Positions 19,126 through 28,495 of a DNA stretch of 64,000 nucleotides are shown here, piece after piece (the first letter of the stretch is position 1; the number at the start of each line of letters is the position of its first letter). The notes below the pieces were generated by a model. That model searched no databases and was not told the DNA's origin. It worked only from the letters and a program-made list of their open reading frames with translations. A program made the position numbers and the translations under genes. The stretch is taken from NCBI RefSeq assembly GCF_004307995.1, contig NZ_SIRE01000024.1:62001-126000 (forward strand), in the 5' to 3' direction. The DNA is from Paenibacillus thalictri (GTDB lineage: Bacteria; Bacillota; Bacilli; Paenibacillales; NBRC-103111).

Positions 19126-20084
19126 AGCGATTCTTAAACTCTCAAGCGGAACCGGGAACTAAGCGTGGCGCAAGCGGTCAAACGGCGAATGCGCAGCACA
19201 AGCAAAGCTCAAGAACATCAAAAGGCGGTGCTGCCTCGTTCACTGCAATGCTTCGCGGAACAGGCCGCTATGGCCCAGGGATGCTGCTGGTTGAGCTTGT
19301 GATGCTGGTTCTGGCCGCTGTGGCGATTGTTCCGTTTTATTTCGTGCTGCTGAATACGTTAAAAACGCGAACCGAGCTGACCGGCAGCCCGCTGACACTG
19401 CCCAAGCAGATCACGCTGGCCAATTACGCCGAAGCGTTCCGCAAGATGGACTTGTCCGTTTCTTTTACCAATTCATTATTGATCACGGTGGTCTCCGTCA
19501 CGCTGATCGTTTTGTTCGGCGCGATGGCGGCATACCCTGTATCCCGCATCAAAAACGGCTGGACAAAAGGGCTTCTGTCTTATTTCCTGATCGGCTTTAT
19601 GGTGCCGCTGCAGACAACGATGGTGCCGCTGTTCATCATCATTAAAAAGCTGGGCCTCGTCAATCAAATCGGCGGCTTGATGCTGATTTATTCGGCGCAA
19701 TGCGTGTTTTCGTTTTTTATGTACCAAGGTTTTATGAAGACGGTACCGCGCGAGCTGGAGGAAGCGGCGACAATCGACGGCTGCTCGTTATGGCAGGGCT
19801 TCTGGAAAATCGTGTTTCCGCTGCTGAAGCCGGTCACAGTCACGGTAATTATCTTCGAATCGATGTGGATCTGGAATGACTTTATGTTTGCGTATTTATT
19901 TCTCCATTCCAAAAAATCGATGACGCTGGTCCTGGAAATATTTCAAGGCGTCGGTGAATTTACGAATGATTGGCCGACGATGCTGTCGACGATGGTCATT
20001 ATATTGCTGCCGTCCGTCGTGTTTTATTTGTTCATGCAGCGGCATATCATTTCCGGTTTGACAAGCGGAGCGCTCAAAGGATAG
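19122..20084 (+). CDS. sugar ABC transporter permease, MalG-type
   Basis: A 320-residue permease with EAA loop EAATIDGCSLWQGF and the usual six helices. It carries an atypical N-terminal extension of about 45 polar residues (Ser/Gly/Gln-rich) before the first helix. The start overlaps the stop of the MalF-type gene in ATGA. It forms the membrane channel together with that subunit. Confidence 0.95.
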   Translation: MKRFLNSQAEPGTKRGASGQTANAQHKQSSRTSKGGAASFTAMLRGTGRYGPGMLLVELVMLVLAAVAIVPFYFVLLNTLKTRTELTGSPLTLPKQITLANYAEAFRKMDLSVSFTNSLLITVVSVTLIVLFGAMAAYPVSRIKNGWTKGLLSYFLIGFMVPLQTTMVPLFIIIKKLGLVNQIGGLMLIYSAQCVFSFFMYQGFMKTVPRELEEAATIDGCSLWQGFWKIVFPLLKPVTVTVIIFESMWIWNDFMFAYLFLHSKKSMTLVLEIFQGVGEFTNDWPTMLSTMVIILLPSVVFYLFMQRHIISGLTSGALKG

Positions 20085-20100
20085 CCGGGTAAAGGAGTTA

Positions 20101-21024
20101 ATGTATATGATTCAGGCACAAAAAGTGATTATCGATACCGATCCGGGTGACGACATCGACGACCTGCTGGCGATCGCTTTTGCGCTGCTCCGTCCGGAGC
20201 TTGACGTCAAGGCGATCACGACGGTGACGACGTTCCCCGAGCGGCGGGAGAAGCTCGTCAGGGCCCTGCTGAACTCGCTTGGCAAGCCGCATATTCCGTC
20301 CGGGGCGGGAATGTCGCTGCCGATGCGCAGCTTTAGCGAAAGCGAGCTGTATCACATGACCGACAATGCCGGGTATGTGCTTAACCATGCGGCGGCGGCC
20401 GACGAATGGCTGGATGCGGCGGGAGGAACCTCCGCAGACGACGCCGTCCAACTGATCGTCCGCACGGTCGAGCGGTATCCCGGCGAGATCGGCCTTATTA
20501 CGTTAGGCCCGCTGACCAATATAGCGTCGGCGCTGCGCCGCCAGCCGTCCATTGCGGGCAAACTGAAGTTTATCGCGATGATGGGCGGAGAAGTGAACGT
20601 TTTTCGACAGGAGCATAACATGACTTGGGACGACCGGGCGGCCGAAGTTGTGTTTCAATCCGGCGTGCCGTTGTTTGTGGGGACATGGGATATCACGAGG
20701 CGGGTCGTCATAACGGAAGACTTATGCCGGCGAATCCGCGACCAAGACAGCGACCACTGCCGCTTCCTGACCCGCTGCATCGAGCTGTGGCGGCCTTATA
20801 AAGCGAATAAGCCCGGCCCTGTCATGTTTGATATCGCTCCGGTGATATGGAGCTACAGGCGGGATTTATACGAGACGGAAGCGATGCATGTGCGTGTCGA
20901 GACGAAAGGGGAGTATACCCGCGGGGTGACGGTGCCGATCGCCGGCGCCGCCGCGAATGCCGAGGTGACCGTCGGAGTCAAGGAGCGGGAGGTGCTGGAG
21001 CTGCTGATGAGCACAATATGTTGA
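20101..21024 (+). CDS. inosine-uridine-type nucleoside hydrolase
   Basis: A 307-residue protein beginning with the calcium-binding signature IIDTDPGDDIDDLLAI (family motif DTDxGxDD). LITLGPLTNIASAL and MMGGEVN are further conserved blocks. Family enzymes cleave N-ribosidic bonds of nucleosides. It lies 16 bases after the importer operon with AAGGAG before ATG, so it is probably co-transcribed; the importer could therefore also handle a nucleoside or glycoside with similar linkage, which is speculation. Confidence 0.9.
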   Translation: MYMIQAQKVIIDTDPGDDIDDLLAIAFALLRPELDVKAITTVTTFPERREKLVRALLNSLGKPHIPSGAGMSLPMRSFSESELYHMTDNAGYVLNHAAAADEWLDAAGGTSADDAVQLIVRTVERYPGEIGLITLGPLTNIASALRRQPSIAGKLKFIAMMGGEVNVFRQEHNMTWDDRAAEVVFQSGVPLFVGTWDITRRVVITEDLCRRIRDQDSDHCRFLTRCIELWRPYKANKPGPVMFDIAPVIWSYRRDLYETEAMHVRVETKGEYTRGVTVPIAGAAANAEVTVGVKEREVLELLMSTIC

Positions 21025-21111
21025 GGCATCCGGGATATCCGCCCGCACTTTTTGCTCTTAGTGAAAGTATCATGGATGAAACAAAGCAACTATGCGTAAA
21101 GGTGCGGTACG

Positions 21112-22227
21112 ATGGCAAACATACAGGTGGTTTGGAGAGGTCCCGTCAAGCGGGCTTCGGGTCTTGGAATCGCCAGCAGAGAATACGTTTCCGCATTGCG
21201 GAGACAAGGTGTGGGCGTCAGGGTCGAAGTGGCCGGTACCGGGCATTGGCAGAAGGATGGATTAAAAAAAACGAAAGTGCTGATCTATCACCAATTGCCT
21301 GAAAGATGGGATATGAAGCGGGATCGTAAAAACTTCGGCCGGGTCATCTTAAATACGGTTTGGGAAACGACACGAATTCCGCGGACCTGGGTGCCGAAAA
21401 TCAACAAGTTCGACGCTGTATGCGTACCGAGTTTGCATAATAAAACGGCGATGCGGCAAAGCGGCGTCAAGGTGCCTGTCCATATCGTCCCGCACGGGGT
21501 CCATACCGAAATATTCAAACCCGGAAATAAAAAATACAATCTTCCCGCCGCAAAAGGACGTTTTGTATTCGTCTCCGTATTTGGCTTTCAGCACCGGAAA
21601 AACCCGGAGACACTGTTGAGGGCGTATTGGGAGCAGTTTTCGGCCGCCGATAAAGTGCTGCTTGTCATTAAAACGAACGGATATGCACCCTACGAGACGG
21701 GACAATGGATCCGCAGCCGAATCGAAAGTTATAAGAAAAAACTTGGTATTCGCAAGAGCACAGCGCCGATTGCTGTGATCACGGGAAGTATGAGTGCCGG
21801 ACAACTGAAAGGCATTTATACGCTGGGTAACGCATTTGTGCTCCCGACAAGAGGGGAAGGAGTGGGGCTGCCTTTCCTGGAGTCGTTATCCAGCGGGGTT
21901 CCCGTTATAGCTACAGGCTGGGGCGGACATACGGATTTTTTGAACGGCGGAAATTCATTTCTCATTAATTACAAGCTGCAAAGTCCCCTGACTAGCATGA
22001 ACAGCAAACATGCGATCGCGCGACCCTTCCGTCATTTATTTTCCGGGGCGGGTCAACGGTGGGCGGAAGCGAACGTGTCCAGCTTAAAATCATTGATGAA
22101 ATTTGCATACCTGCATCCTGAGCTCTGCAAAAAGAAAGGCATGAAGGGCCGGGCTGATATGAAAAGATGGTCGTGGAACCGGGCTGGAGCGGCATTTAGA
22201 AAGGTTTTGGAAATGAAAAAAGGCTGA
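21112..22227 (+). CDS. GT4-type glycosyltransferase
   Basis: A 371-residue GT-B glycosyltransferase. The C-terminal nucleotide-sugar site shows LPTRGEGVGLPFLESLSSG, with the retaining-family E-x7-E-like arrangement, followed by GVPVIATGWGGHTDFL. The N-terminal domain is short. It transfers a sugar from a nucleotide donor to an unknown acceptor, probably a wall or spore glycan. It stands alone, ended by its own terminator 7 bases downstream. Confidence 0.88.
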   Translation: MANIQVVWRGPVKRASGLGIASREYVSALRRQGVGVRVEVAGTGHWQKDGLKKTKVLIYHQLPERWDMKRDRKNFGRVILNTVWETTRIPRTWVPKINKFDAVCVPSLHNKTAMRQSGVKVPVHIVPHGVHTEIFKPGNKKYNLPAAKGRFVFVSVFGFQHRKNPETLLRAYWEQFSAADKVLLVIKTNGYAPYETGQWIRSRIESYKKKLGIRKSTAPIAVITGSMSAGQLKGIYTLGNAFVLPTRGEGVGLPFLESLSSGVPVIATGWGGHTDFLNGGNSFLINYKLQSPLTSMNSKHAIARPFRHLFSGAGQRWAEANVSSLKSLMKFAYLHPELCKKKGMKGRADMKRWSWNRAGAAFRKVLEMKKG

Positions 22228-22233
22228 AAAAGA

Positions 22234-22261
22234 ACTGCCGAAACTCTTCGGCGGTTTTTTT
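22234..22261 (+). terminator. intrinsic terminator after the glycosyltransferase
   Basis: ACTGCCGAA (22234-22242) pairs with TTCGGCGGT (22247-22255), one G-T pair, and is followed by six T. Confidence 0.85.
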
Positions 22262-22321
22262 GCTTTACCGGACTGACTTGCTTTTCCGGGAGAGAGGAAC
22301 ATAATACCTATAGAGGAAATT

Positions 22322-23566
22322 ATGGCGATGGGATGTGACCGCATGGCAGAGGAGCAATATTCTTGGAAGAAAAACCTGTTTGTTCTTTGGACAGGTGTAT
22401 TTTTTTGCAGCACCGCATTTTCGGTCGTTATTCCGTTTCTGCCGATCTTTCTGCATGATGAGCTGCATGTGGAAAACAATTTGGAAACATGGTCGGGAGT
22501 AAGTTTTGCGGTAACTTTTTTGGCAAGCGCGCTCATTGCGCCTTATTGGGGTTCGCTCGCCGATAAATACGGCCGCAGGCCGATGCTGTTGAGGTCCGGA
22601 TTTTTTCTGGCCCTTTTGTATTTTGTTACCTATTTCGTGCAAAATCCGTACCAGCTGCTGGTGATCCGGCTATTCCAGGGCATGCTGGCCGGATACGTGC
22701 CCTCGGCGATTGCGCTTGTAGCGACCAACACGCCGGAAAAACACGTCGGTTATTCGCTGGGCGTCATGTCGACGGCGACAGCAACGGGAAGTATTATCGG
22801 GCCGTTGATCGGCGGGGTGGTCAGTCATTGGATCGGCAATCGGGAAGCGTTTTTATTCGCCGCCGGCCTTGTTTCATTTTCGTTTCTGATAGCGCTGTTA
22901 TGGGCGAAAGAGACGAATTTTAACCGTTCGTCCAAACGTTCAAACGTGCTGGCCGATTTGAAGGATGCCGTATCCAACCGCAAGCTGATGGTGACGTTAG
23001 GCATGGTTACGGCGACATCGACATCGGTGATGCTGATTGAACCGCTGCTGACGATTTATGTCATTCAGCTTGGCGGCAGCAAAGGAACGGCATCGCTGAG
23101 CTCGGGCATCATTTTCTCGGCGGTAGGCATTGCTACGATTATTGCCGCTCCCCGCTGGGGCAAGGCAGGGACAAAATTGGGCTTCGGCAAGGTGCTCTGT
23201 ATCGGTCTGTTAGGCGGAGCCATTGGCAACCTGCTGCAGTTGGCCATTCACCATCTGGTCGGTTTCGGCGTGCTGCGATTTTGCTACGGGTTGTTTTTTG
23301 CCGCCGTATTCCCGGCTCTTAACGCGCTGATCGTGCAGTCGACCGATCCGTCGTTTCGTGGGCGCGCCTTCAGTTTAAACCAATCCGCCATGCAGATGGG
23401 CAATATGCTTGGTCCGCTGCTGGGCGGATTTCTGGGCGGCGTGTTATCCATCCCGCTTGTATTCCTGCTTAATGGACTTGCCTTGCTGGGCATCGCCGCG
23501 ACCGTCGGTCTGCGCAAAATAGGCTGGCCGCAGCGTCAGGAAACCGATCGTACCGTATCGATGTAA
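22322..23566 (+). CDS. MFS drug/metabolite exporter, 12-helix type
   Basis: A 414-residue transporter with the MFS motif A (GSLADKYGRRPM) in the 2-3 loop and the motif C-like TATATGSIIGPLIGG in helix 5 typical of antiporters. GAGGA precedes the ATG. It closely resembles the broken MFS gene at 55.6-56.8 kb, so the two are paralogues. Substrate unknown. Confidence 0.9.
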   Translation: MAMGCDRMAEEQYSWKKNLFVLWTGVFFCSTAFSVVIPFLPIFLHDELHVENNLETWSGVSFAVTFLASALIAPYWGSLADKYGRRPMLLRSGFFLALLYFVTYFVQNPYQLLVIRLFQGMLAGYVPSAIALVATNTPEKHVGYSLGVMSTATATGSIIGPLIGGVVSHWIGNREAFLFAAGLVSFSFLIALLWAKETNFNRSSKRSNVLADLKDAVSNRKLMVTLGMVTATSTSVMLIEPLLTIYVIQLGGSKGTASLSSGIIFSAVGIATIIAAPRWGKAGTKLGFGKVLCIGLLGGAIGNLLQLAIHHLVGFGVLRFCYGLFFAAVFPALNALIVQSTDPSFRGRAFSLNQSAMQMGNMLGPLLGGFLGGVLSIPLVFLLNGLALLGIAATVGLRKIGWPQRQETDRTVSM

Positions 23567-23576
23567 TTTACGCTAC

Positions 23577-23793
23577 AAAAAGGCCAGCCGAAAAAGGAGG
23601 CCACTGAAAAAGTAGCTTAAGTGAGCGAAATCATTCTGGAGAAGCGCCAGCGTTCGCTTTTGTCCCCGAATTTCACCTGCCAAAAGCAGGTACAATTCAA
23701 GAAATTCGGGGACAATTGGCGATCGTAAGAATGATTCGTTCATGCAGCGTTCACTTTTTTCAGCGGCCTCCCGAAAAAGGACTGGCCTTTTTT
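23577..23793 (+). terminator. intrinsic terminator of the MFS gene, split by an insertion
   Basis: AAAAAGGCCAG (23577-23587) is the complement of CTGGCCTTTTTT (23782-23793). If the inserted element and one repeat copy are removed, the two arms rejoin around the loop CCGAAAAAGGA as a textbook terminator. The whole insertion is itself palindromic, so the hairpin may still form. Confidence 0.85.
23597..23770. mobile_element. 174-bp MITE-like palindromic element with 9-bp target duplication
   Basis: The ends are inverted repeats, GAGGCCACTGAAAAAGT at left and the complement of ACTTTTTTCAGCGGCCTC at right. The 9-base direct repeat CCGAAAAAG flanks it at 23588-23596 and 23771-23779 (11 bases if GA is counted). 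Inside, TTGTCCCCGAATTTC (23660-23674) is the exact complement of GAAATTCGGGGACAA (23701-23715), with ACCTGC/GCAGGT at the tip. It encodes no protein. Size, end symmetry and target duplication fit a non-autonomous transposable element. Confidence 0.8.
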
Positions 23794-23887
23794 GCGTGCG
23801 GCAGCAACCTTTACAGTTTCTAGGCGTTTATATCCATATATGGAGCTAAGACCGTTGGCCCGGAATAGTCGAGGAGGAACGGAATAT

Positions 23888-26245
23888 ATGAATAGAGCGC
23901 ACAAATGGAAAAAAGAGTTGAAGCGTGCGGCAGCCGTGTCGAGTCTTGTTTGGCTGGCGCTGGGAACGGCAGGTGTGTCGGCAAGCGGATTGCCTGAAGG
24001 CGCCGCCGCTGCAGCTTTGCAGCCGCCAAATGCGAATTGTGCGGCATTTTCGCTTGTGCCGGAAGCGGCTTACAACACAGAGACTGCAGCCGACCGGAGC
24101 GGTGACGAGGAGCTTGCCGCGCAGCCGGATGCGGAAGAAGCTTATATCGCGGAAGAGAAGGCAGTCGAGTTGTCCCGGATGTATGCGCATGTGCCGGACA
24201 GCTACCGGGTCACGGAAGCGAAGATCGATTATTTGCCGGCGTCGTATTACGTCAATTCGCGAAGACAAATCGATCCATACCATCGAGGTCCCGCACGGTG
24301 GTTCGTCTCCTTTGGTCAAGAAGGTGGAGGAACGCCTGTCTGGACTGTCAATTTGGATGCGGCGACAGGGCGTTTGCTAACCTTTTACCACATGGAACCC
24401 GACGGCGGGCAGCCGGATGCGATTTGGCCGAAGCTGACGTATAGCGAAGCGGAAAAACTTGCCGGTATTTTTATAGCCGGCGTCAGCGGCGATATTGTGT
24501 CCGAGCTGAAGGACGACAAGGGGCGGTTCAGCTATGAATGGATGATGACGACGGACCCGCAGGATGACGCCTTGTACGGATACCATTTTACGGCCAACCG
24601 GCTTGTTAACGGCATTCCGTTTCCGCAAAACAACGTGAATTTGCGGATCGATCCGGACGGAACGATAGTGGAATTCAATCGCAATTGGGATGCTCAATTC
24701 CATTTTCAAGATCCGCAGTGCGCCGTGCCGACGGAAGCAGCGTATAATGTTTTTCAAGATCAGATTCGGCTGACGTTCCAAATTCCGCTTATTGATGCGG
24801 ACCGGACTCCGATGCTGATCTATGATCAGCGGCCCGATATATATTTGAACGCCGCAACGGCTGCAATTACGGACTCTTACGGGAGAACCGATCCGCAAGT
24901 AGCGGAGCTGCCGCTTTCGAACGAACCGCTTGCGGCGATTGAGGGGCCGGCAGGTGAAGTGACGCAAGAGAAAGCCGCAGCTTTTCTGCAAACGATGCTG
25001 CATATTCCCGATTCGGCCGAGATCAAAGTGAATGCTATAGAGATGGATGCGGGCAGCGCATGGACGATTGAATTTTCGCTTGGCACGGAAGGCAGCGCGC
25101 ACGCCGTGGTCGATAAGCAAAGCGGCAGGCCGACATATTTTCAGATCTACAAGATGATCAAGGACGGTACGCCTGTTATTGCCAGAGCGCAGGCACAGGC
25201 CGCCGCCGAACAATTCCTGCGGACATTTGCCGGAGCTGCCGTGCATGAGCTTTATCCGGAGAAGAAAGATCCGACCGTTTGGCCGAACGAAGACGAGAAC
25301 AATATCGATTACGGCTTCAGCTACAGGCGGATTGCGGGTCCGGAGCGCATTGACTTGGGTGAAGTGACGGTGCGCGTAAACAAATTCACCGGCGAAATCA
25401 ATGCCCTGACCGGTGGCGACACGTTGTGGATGTCGGCGGATATTCCGCACGTACTGGGCTTAAAGCAGGCTCAGGCGCTGTATATGGCGCACAACAAACC
25501 GGAGCTGATCTACTTTGCGCCTTATACGATGCGCTGTGACAGCAGCAACTATGAGAAATCGAAAGCATGCGCCCAAAATACGGATCCGGAAATCCAGAAC
25601 GTATCGCTTTATTATCGCTGGAAATGGGATAAAGACAGCAGATTTGCGGCGCTTGACGCGGTGACCGGGGAATGGATCCGGCGCGGGACGCGAAATGTTT
25701 TGAACATTCCGCAGCAGGAAAAGACGGGAAATGCGCCCGCTTCACAGAACGAACCGGAATCCGTTCAAGTGCAAGGCGGCCGGGCGAAGGTACTGATGCA
25801 GCGCCCTGAAACGCCTGAAATCCCGCAAGCGATACGGATTACAAAGGAACTTCCTTTTTACAGTTCGCCCGACGAAACGCAAAAGCCCGATGGCACCATT
25901 AGTGCGCAGCAGGTGCAGGTGATCCGGGCGGATACGAAATGGTACAATGAAGGGAAACATTGGTATCAGGTCAGCACGTGGCTTGGCGACAAATGGATCC
26001 ATGCGGAAACGGGCAAAACGGCCGTCCCCCGCTTGCCGGTTTATTTGACGCTGCATACGAATACACCGATATACGCAGCGCCGGACTCGTCTTTGCAGCC
26101 GTCGGCTGAACTGACGCCGCAAGACGTGATTGTGGCTGATGCCGGGGCCGACTGGTATAAAATATTAGCCGATCCGGGTGAAAAACGTTGGGTCCAAATA
26201 AGAACGTTTTGGCTCGGCGACCAATGGATCCAATACGGGAAGTGA
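23888..26245 (+). CDS. secreted YcdB/YcdC-domain protein with C-terminal SH3-like repeats
   Basis: A 785-residue exported protein; the N-terminus (MNRAHKWKKELKRAAAV then a hydrophobic stretch) is a signal peptide. The central part shows duplicated YcdB/PepSY-like units pairing a helix (YSEAEKLAGIFI, ITQEKAAAFLQTML-like segments) with beta strands ending in WTVNLDAATGRL or WTIEFSLGTEG. The last 150 residues contain two similar SH3-type repeats, each ending in LGDKWIH or LGDQWIQ. Function unknown; probably a wall-associated protein. The ATG at 23888 is chosen over an upstream frame because GGAGGAA stands 8 bases before it. Confidence 0.8.
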   Translation: MNRAHKWKKELKRAAAVSSLVWLALGTAGVSASGLPEGAAAAALQPPNANCAAFSLVPEAAYNTETAADRSGDEELAAQPDAEEAYIAEEKAVELSRMYAHVPDSYRVTEAKIDYLPASYYVNSRRQIDPYHRGPARWFVSFGQEGGGTPVWTVNLDAATGRLLTFYHMEPDGGQPDAIWPKLTYSEAEKLAGIFIAGVSGDIVSELKDDKGRFSYEWMMTTDPQDDALYGYHFTANRLVNGIPFPQNNVNLRIDPDGTIVEFNRNWDAQFHFQDPQCAVPTEAAYNVFQDQIRLTFQIPLIDADRTPMLIYDQRPDIYLNAATAAITDSYGRTDPQVAELPLSNEPLAAIEGPAGEVTQEKAAAFLQTMLHIPDSAEIKVNAIEMDAGSAWTIEFSLGTEGSAHAVVDKQSGRPTYFQIYKMIKDGTPVIARAQAQAAAEQFLRTFAGAAVHELYPEKKDPTVWPNEDENNIDYGFSYRRIAGPERIDLGEVTVRVNKFTGEINALTGGDTLWMSADIPHVLGLKQAQALYMAHNKPELIYFAPYTMRCDSSNYEKSKACAQNTDPEIQNVSLYYRWKWDKDSRFAALDAVTGEWIRRGTRNVLNIPQQEKTGNAPASQNEPESVQVQGGRAKVLMQRPETPEIPQAIRITKELPFYSSPDETQKPDGTISAQQVQVIRADTKWYNEGKHWYQVSTWLGDKWIHAETGKTAVPRLPVYLTLHTNTPIYAAPDSSLQPSAELTPQDVIVADAGADWYKILADPGEKRWVQIRTFWLGDQWIQYGK

Positions 26246-26312
26246 CCGGTTGGCGCGGCCGGCGCGGACCTTATATAAATTGTTCATACCAAATGGAAGG
26301 GAACGAAGTCTG

Positions 26313-27218
26313 ATGCATCTGCCCGCAACATTCAGGCAAAATATAGTCGGCGTACACCGGCAAAAAGGCGAAAATTGGCTAAGCGGACTTGAAGAACTGA
26401 TTGCTTATTGCGAGCGCAGGTGGTCCTGCGTCGTTCAGCGCGATCACGATTACCCGCTCTCCTATAACTTTGTTGCTCCGGTTCGTTTTCAGGACGGCCG
26501 TCCGGCGGTGATCAAGCTGGGGGTTCCGTCCGGCGAAATCCATTTGGAAGTGACAGCACTCCGCCATTATAACGGCAATGGCGCAGTCCGGCTGCTCGAA
26601 GCAGATGAGGAACGGGGCATCCTGATCCTGGAGAAGCTGTCGCCGGGCGCGACGCTGAAATCGGTTAAAGACGATGAAGAAGCGACACTTATCGCTGCCG
26701 ATGTGATGAAGAAGATGAGACGGCCTGCTCCAGACAATGGCAGCTTGCCGTCGGTGGGGAGGTGGGCGGAGGGATTAAGCCGGTTTCGCGCCGATTTTGG
26801 CGGAGGCACCGGACCTTTGCCGGAACAGATGGTGGCAAAAGCGGAGAAACTGTACGCCGAGCTGTTATCATCCGCCAGCAGATTACAGCTACTGCATGGG
26901 GACCTTCACCACGACAACATCTTATCGTCGGAACGGGGGCCGTGGCTTGCCATCGATCCGAAAGGTTTGATCGGCGAACCCGAATACGAAGTGATCTCGT
27001 TTTTGATGAACCATCTGCCGGAGCAAGGCGTGCCGGAAGCGATCCGCCGCAGAGTGGATATATTCGCGAAGCGGCTTGATTTGAATACCGAAAGAATTTA
27101 TGGCTGGGCGTATTGCCATGCGGTGTTATCCGCATCATGGCATGTTGAAGACAGGACCGGCGGCGAAAAAGGAGCGATTGAGCTTGCGAAGGTATTTGAG
27201 CGCTCTTTAACCGGCTGA
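26313..27218 (+). CDS. aminoglycoside phosphotransferase, APH(6)/streptomycin-kinase-like
   Basis: About 301 residues. LLHGDLHHDNIL carries the catalytic aspartate of the APH fold (D197), and WLAIDPKGLIGEPEYE is the metal-binding segment typical of the APH(6)/streptomycin 6-kinase family. Members phosphorylate hydroxyls of aminoglycosides or other small molecules. Whether this one gives resistance cannot be read from the sequence. The frame extends 63 bases further upstream, but AAGGGA before ATG 26313 supports the shorter start. Confidence 0.85.
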   Translation: MHLPATFRQNIVGVHRQKGENWLSGLEELIAYCERRWSCVVQRDHDYPLSYNFVAPVRFQDGRPAVIKLGVPSGEIHLEVTALRHYNGNGAVRLLEADEERGILILEKLSPGATLKSVKDDEEATLIAADVMKKMRRPAPDNGSLPSVGRWAEGLSRFRADFGGGTGPLPEQMVAKAEKLYAELLSSASRLQLLHGDLHHDNILSSERGPWLAIDPKGLIGEPEYEVISFLMNHLPEQGVPEAIRRRVDIFAKRLDLNTERIYGWAYCHAVLSASWHVEDRTGGEKGAIELAKVFERSLTG

Positions 27219-28121
27219 CATGCTGATAAACCAAGGAAGCGTGGCAAAGCTGATTAATGTCGTAATCGCTACGGTTAACGTCACAACTTCTTTATCGCCG
27301 CCATATTTTTCCACGAGCACGGCTGTATTAATGGCCGCGGGCATGCTGGAATGCACAAACAAGACGGAAGCGAGCAGGCCGTGAATGCCCAGCAGCATCA
27401 GGCATAATTTGGACAGAATCGGCACGATAAGCAGCCGCAGCGATACGGCGATCCATACTTCCTTGCGCCGAACCTTACTCCAGTCGACCTTATACAGCTG
27501 TACGCCCAAAATCATCACAACGACAGCCGCGTAGGCATTGCCTACCAGATGCAAGGAATTCGCTATGCCTTTTGGCAGCACGATGCCAAGCGAGAAAATG
27601 ACGATTCCCACGGCAACCGCATAAAGCAGCGGCGTGCGCGAAATTTGAATCAGCGCCTGCTTCACGTTGACATTGGAGCGGGAAGCGATGTACAACCCCA
27701 GCGTGTTGACAAGCACGATTTGCATCACGACATAATTGACACCCAGCGAAAAACCCTCCGCGCCATAAGCGAGCAGCAGTACGGGAAGACCGTAGTTAAC
27801 GGCATTGCCAAACATCGTCGTCAGCGTCATTGACGTCATGGCTCCGGCATCCATCCGGAAAAGCCGGCCGGTCAGCCGGGCCGCCAGCCAGCACAAAGTC
27901 GTATGGGTTGCGATAAAAGAGGCGACCTGCCAGATGTTGACCGCGTCATGGGAAGATTCGGCGAGCGAGATGATAACCATGCACGGCGCAAGCACAAACA
28001 AGCTGAGATCGGTGATGGTGCGCAAGTCGATATTTCTGTATTTTTGCAGCAGCACACCGCAGATGCAGGTGAACAGGATGGGGGTAATGACGTTAAACAT
28101 CACTTGCCAGTATTGATCCAT
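27207..28121 (-). CDS. AEC-family (auxin efflux carrier-like) transporter
   Basis: A 304-residue membrane protein with ten predicted helices in two repeats. It starts MDQYWQVMFNVITPIL and includes AMTSMTLTTMFGNAVNYGLPV, the NxxxxGLP-type helix characteristic of the AEC family (malate or amino-acid efflux in characterised members). GGAAGG precedes the ATG at 28121; an in-frame extension to 28190 lacks such a site. Its 3' end overlaps the convergent kinase gene by 12 bases. Confidence 0.88.
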   Translation of the reverse strand: MDQYWQVMFNVITPILFTCICGVLLQKYRNIDLRTITDLSLFVLAPCMVIISLAESSHDAVNIWQVASFIATHTTLCWLAARLTGRLFRMDAGAMTSMTLTTMFGNAVNYGLPVLLLAYGAEGFSLGVNYVVMQIVLVNTLGLYIASRSNVNVKQALIQISRTPLLYAVAVGIVIFSLGIVLPKGIANSLHLVGNAYAAVVVMILGVQLYKVDWSKVRRKEVWIAVSLRLLIVPILSKLCLMLLGIHGLLASVLFVHSSMPAAINTAVLVEKYGGDKEVVTLTVAITTLISFATLPWFISMSAG

Positions 28122-28495
28122 TGGTTTGTGTCCCTTCCGGTTTATGGTAACGTTACAGCCTATTGTGCAGGACAAACCCGGATTGTTCAATATAAAATAT
28201 TTGATAGCGCTTATAAAAAGCTTGATTCAAGAGGTAATCGACTCCGCCTCCAGCGATCATCTATAGTAACCCGACAGGGCATTTCGATGTTCTCCGACAA
28301 AATGGATGCGATGCCGGTGACCGGCAGGGTGGTCGGTTCCCAAAAGTCCCGCTCAGGCATGCGTCCGACGATAAAATGGAACCGCTTCCAAACCCAGCTG
28401 TAGAAGCGGGGAAGGAAGCGGTTTAGTGTATTTCGTATTCATGACACACGAGACTGTTCTGTCAGAGAATGCACATGCTCGCTAGATTCGTTGTA
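28122..28495. other. 374-base gap with one hairpin
   Basis: The left part is the leader of the AEC gene on the - strand. AACCGCTTCC (28380-28389) and GGAAGCGGTT (28414-28423) form a perfect 10-bp stem, probably the terminator of the small membrane protein gene to the right, although its T-run is weak. No gene is recognised. Confidence 0.45.

Larger units (their letters stand above)
23567..23887. other. intergenic region: terminator interrupted by a palindromic element, then leader of next gene
   Basis: This stretch holds the terminator of the MFS gene, split by an inserted palindrome (see the next two entries), followed by about 95 bases of leader ending in GGAGGAA before the ATG at 23888. 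Confidence 0.8.

Noticed and set aside
16881-20084. Missing ATPase taken as a defect of the ABC importer
   Set aside because: CUT1 importers in Firmicutes commonly use a shared ATPase encoded elsewhere, so absence here is ordinary.
23792-23887. Upstream in-frame extension of the YcdB-type protein
   Set aside because: It would start inside the terminator of the preceding gene; the ATG at 23888 has a good ribosome site and a normal signal peptide.
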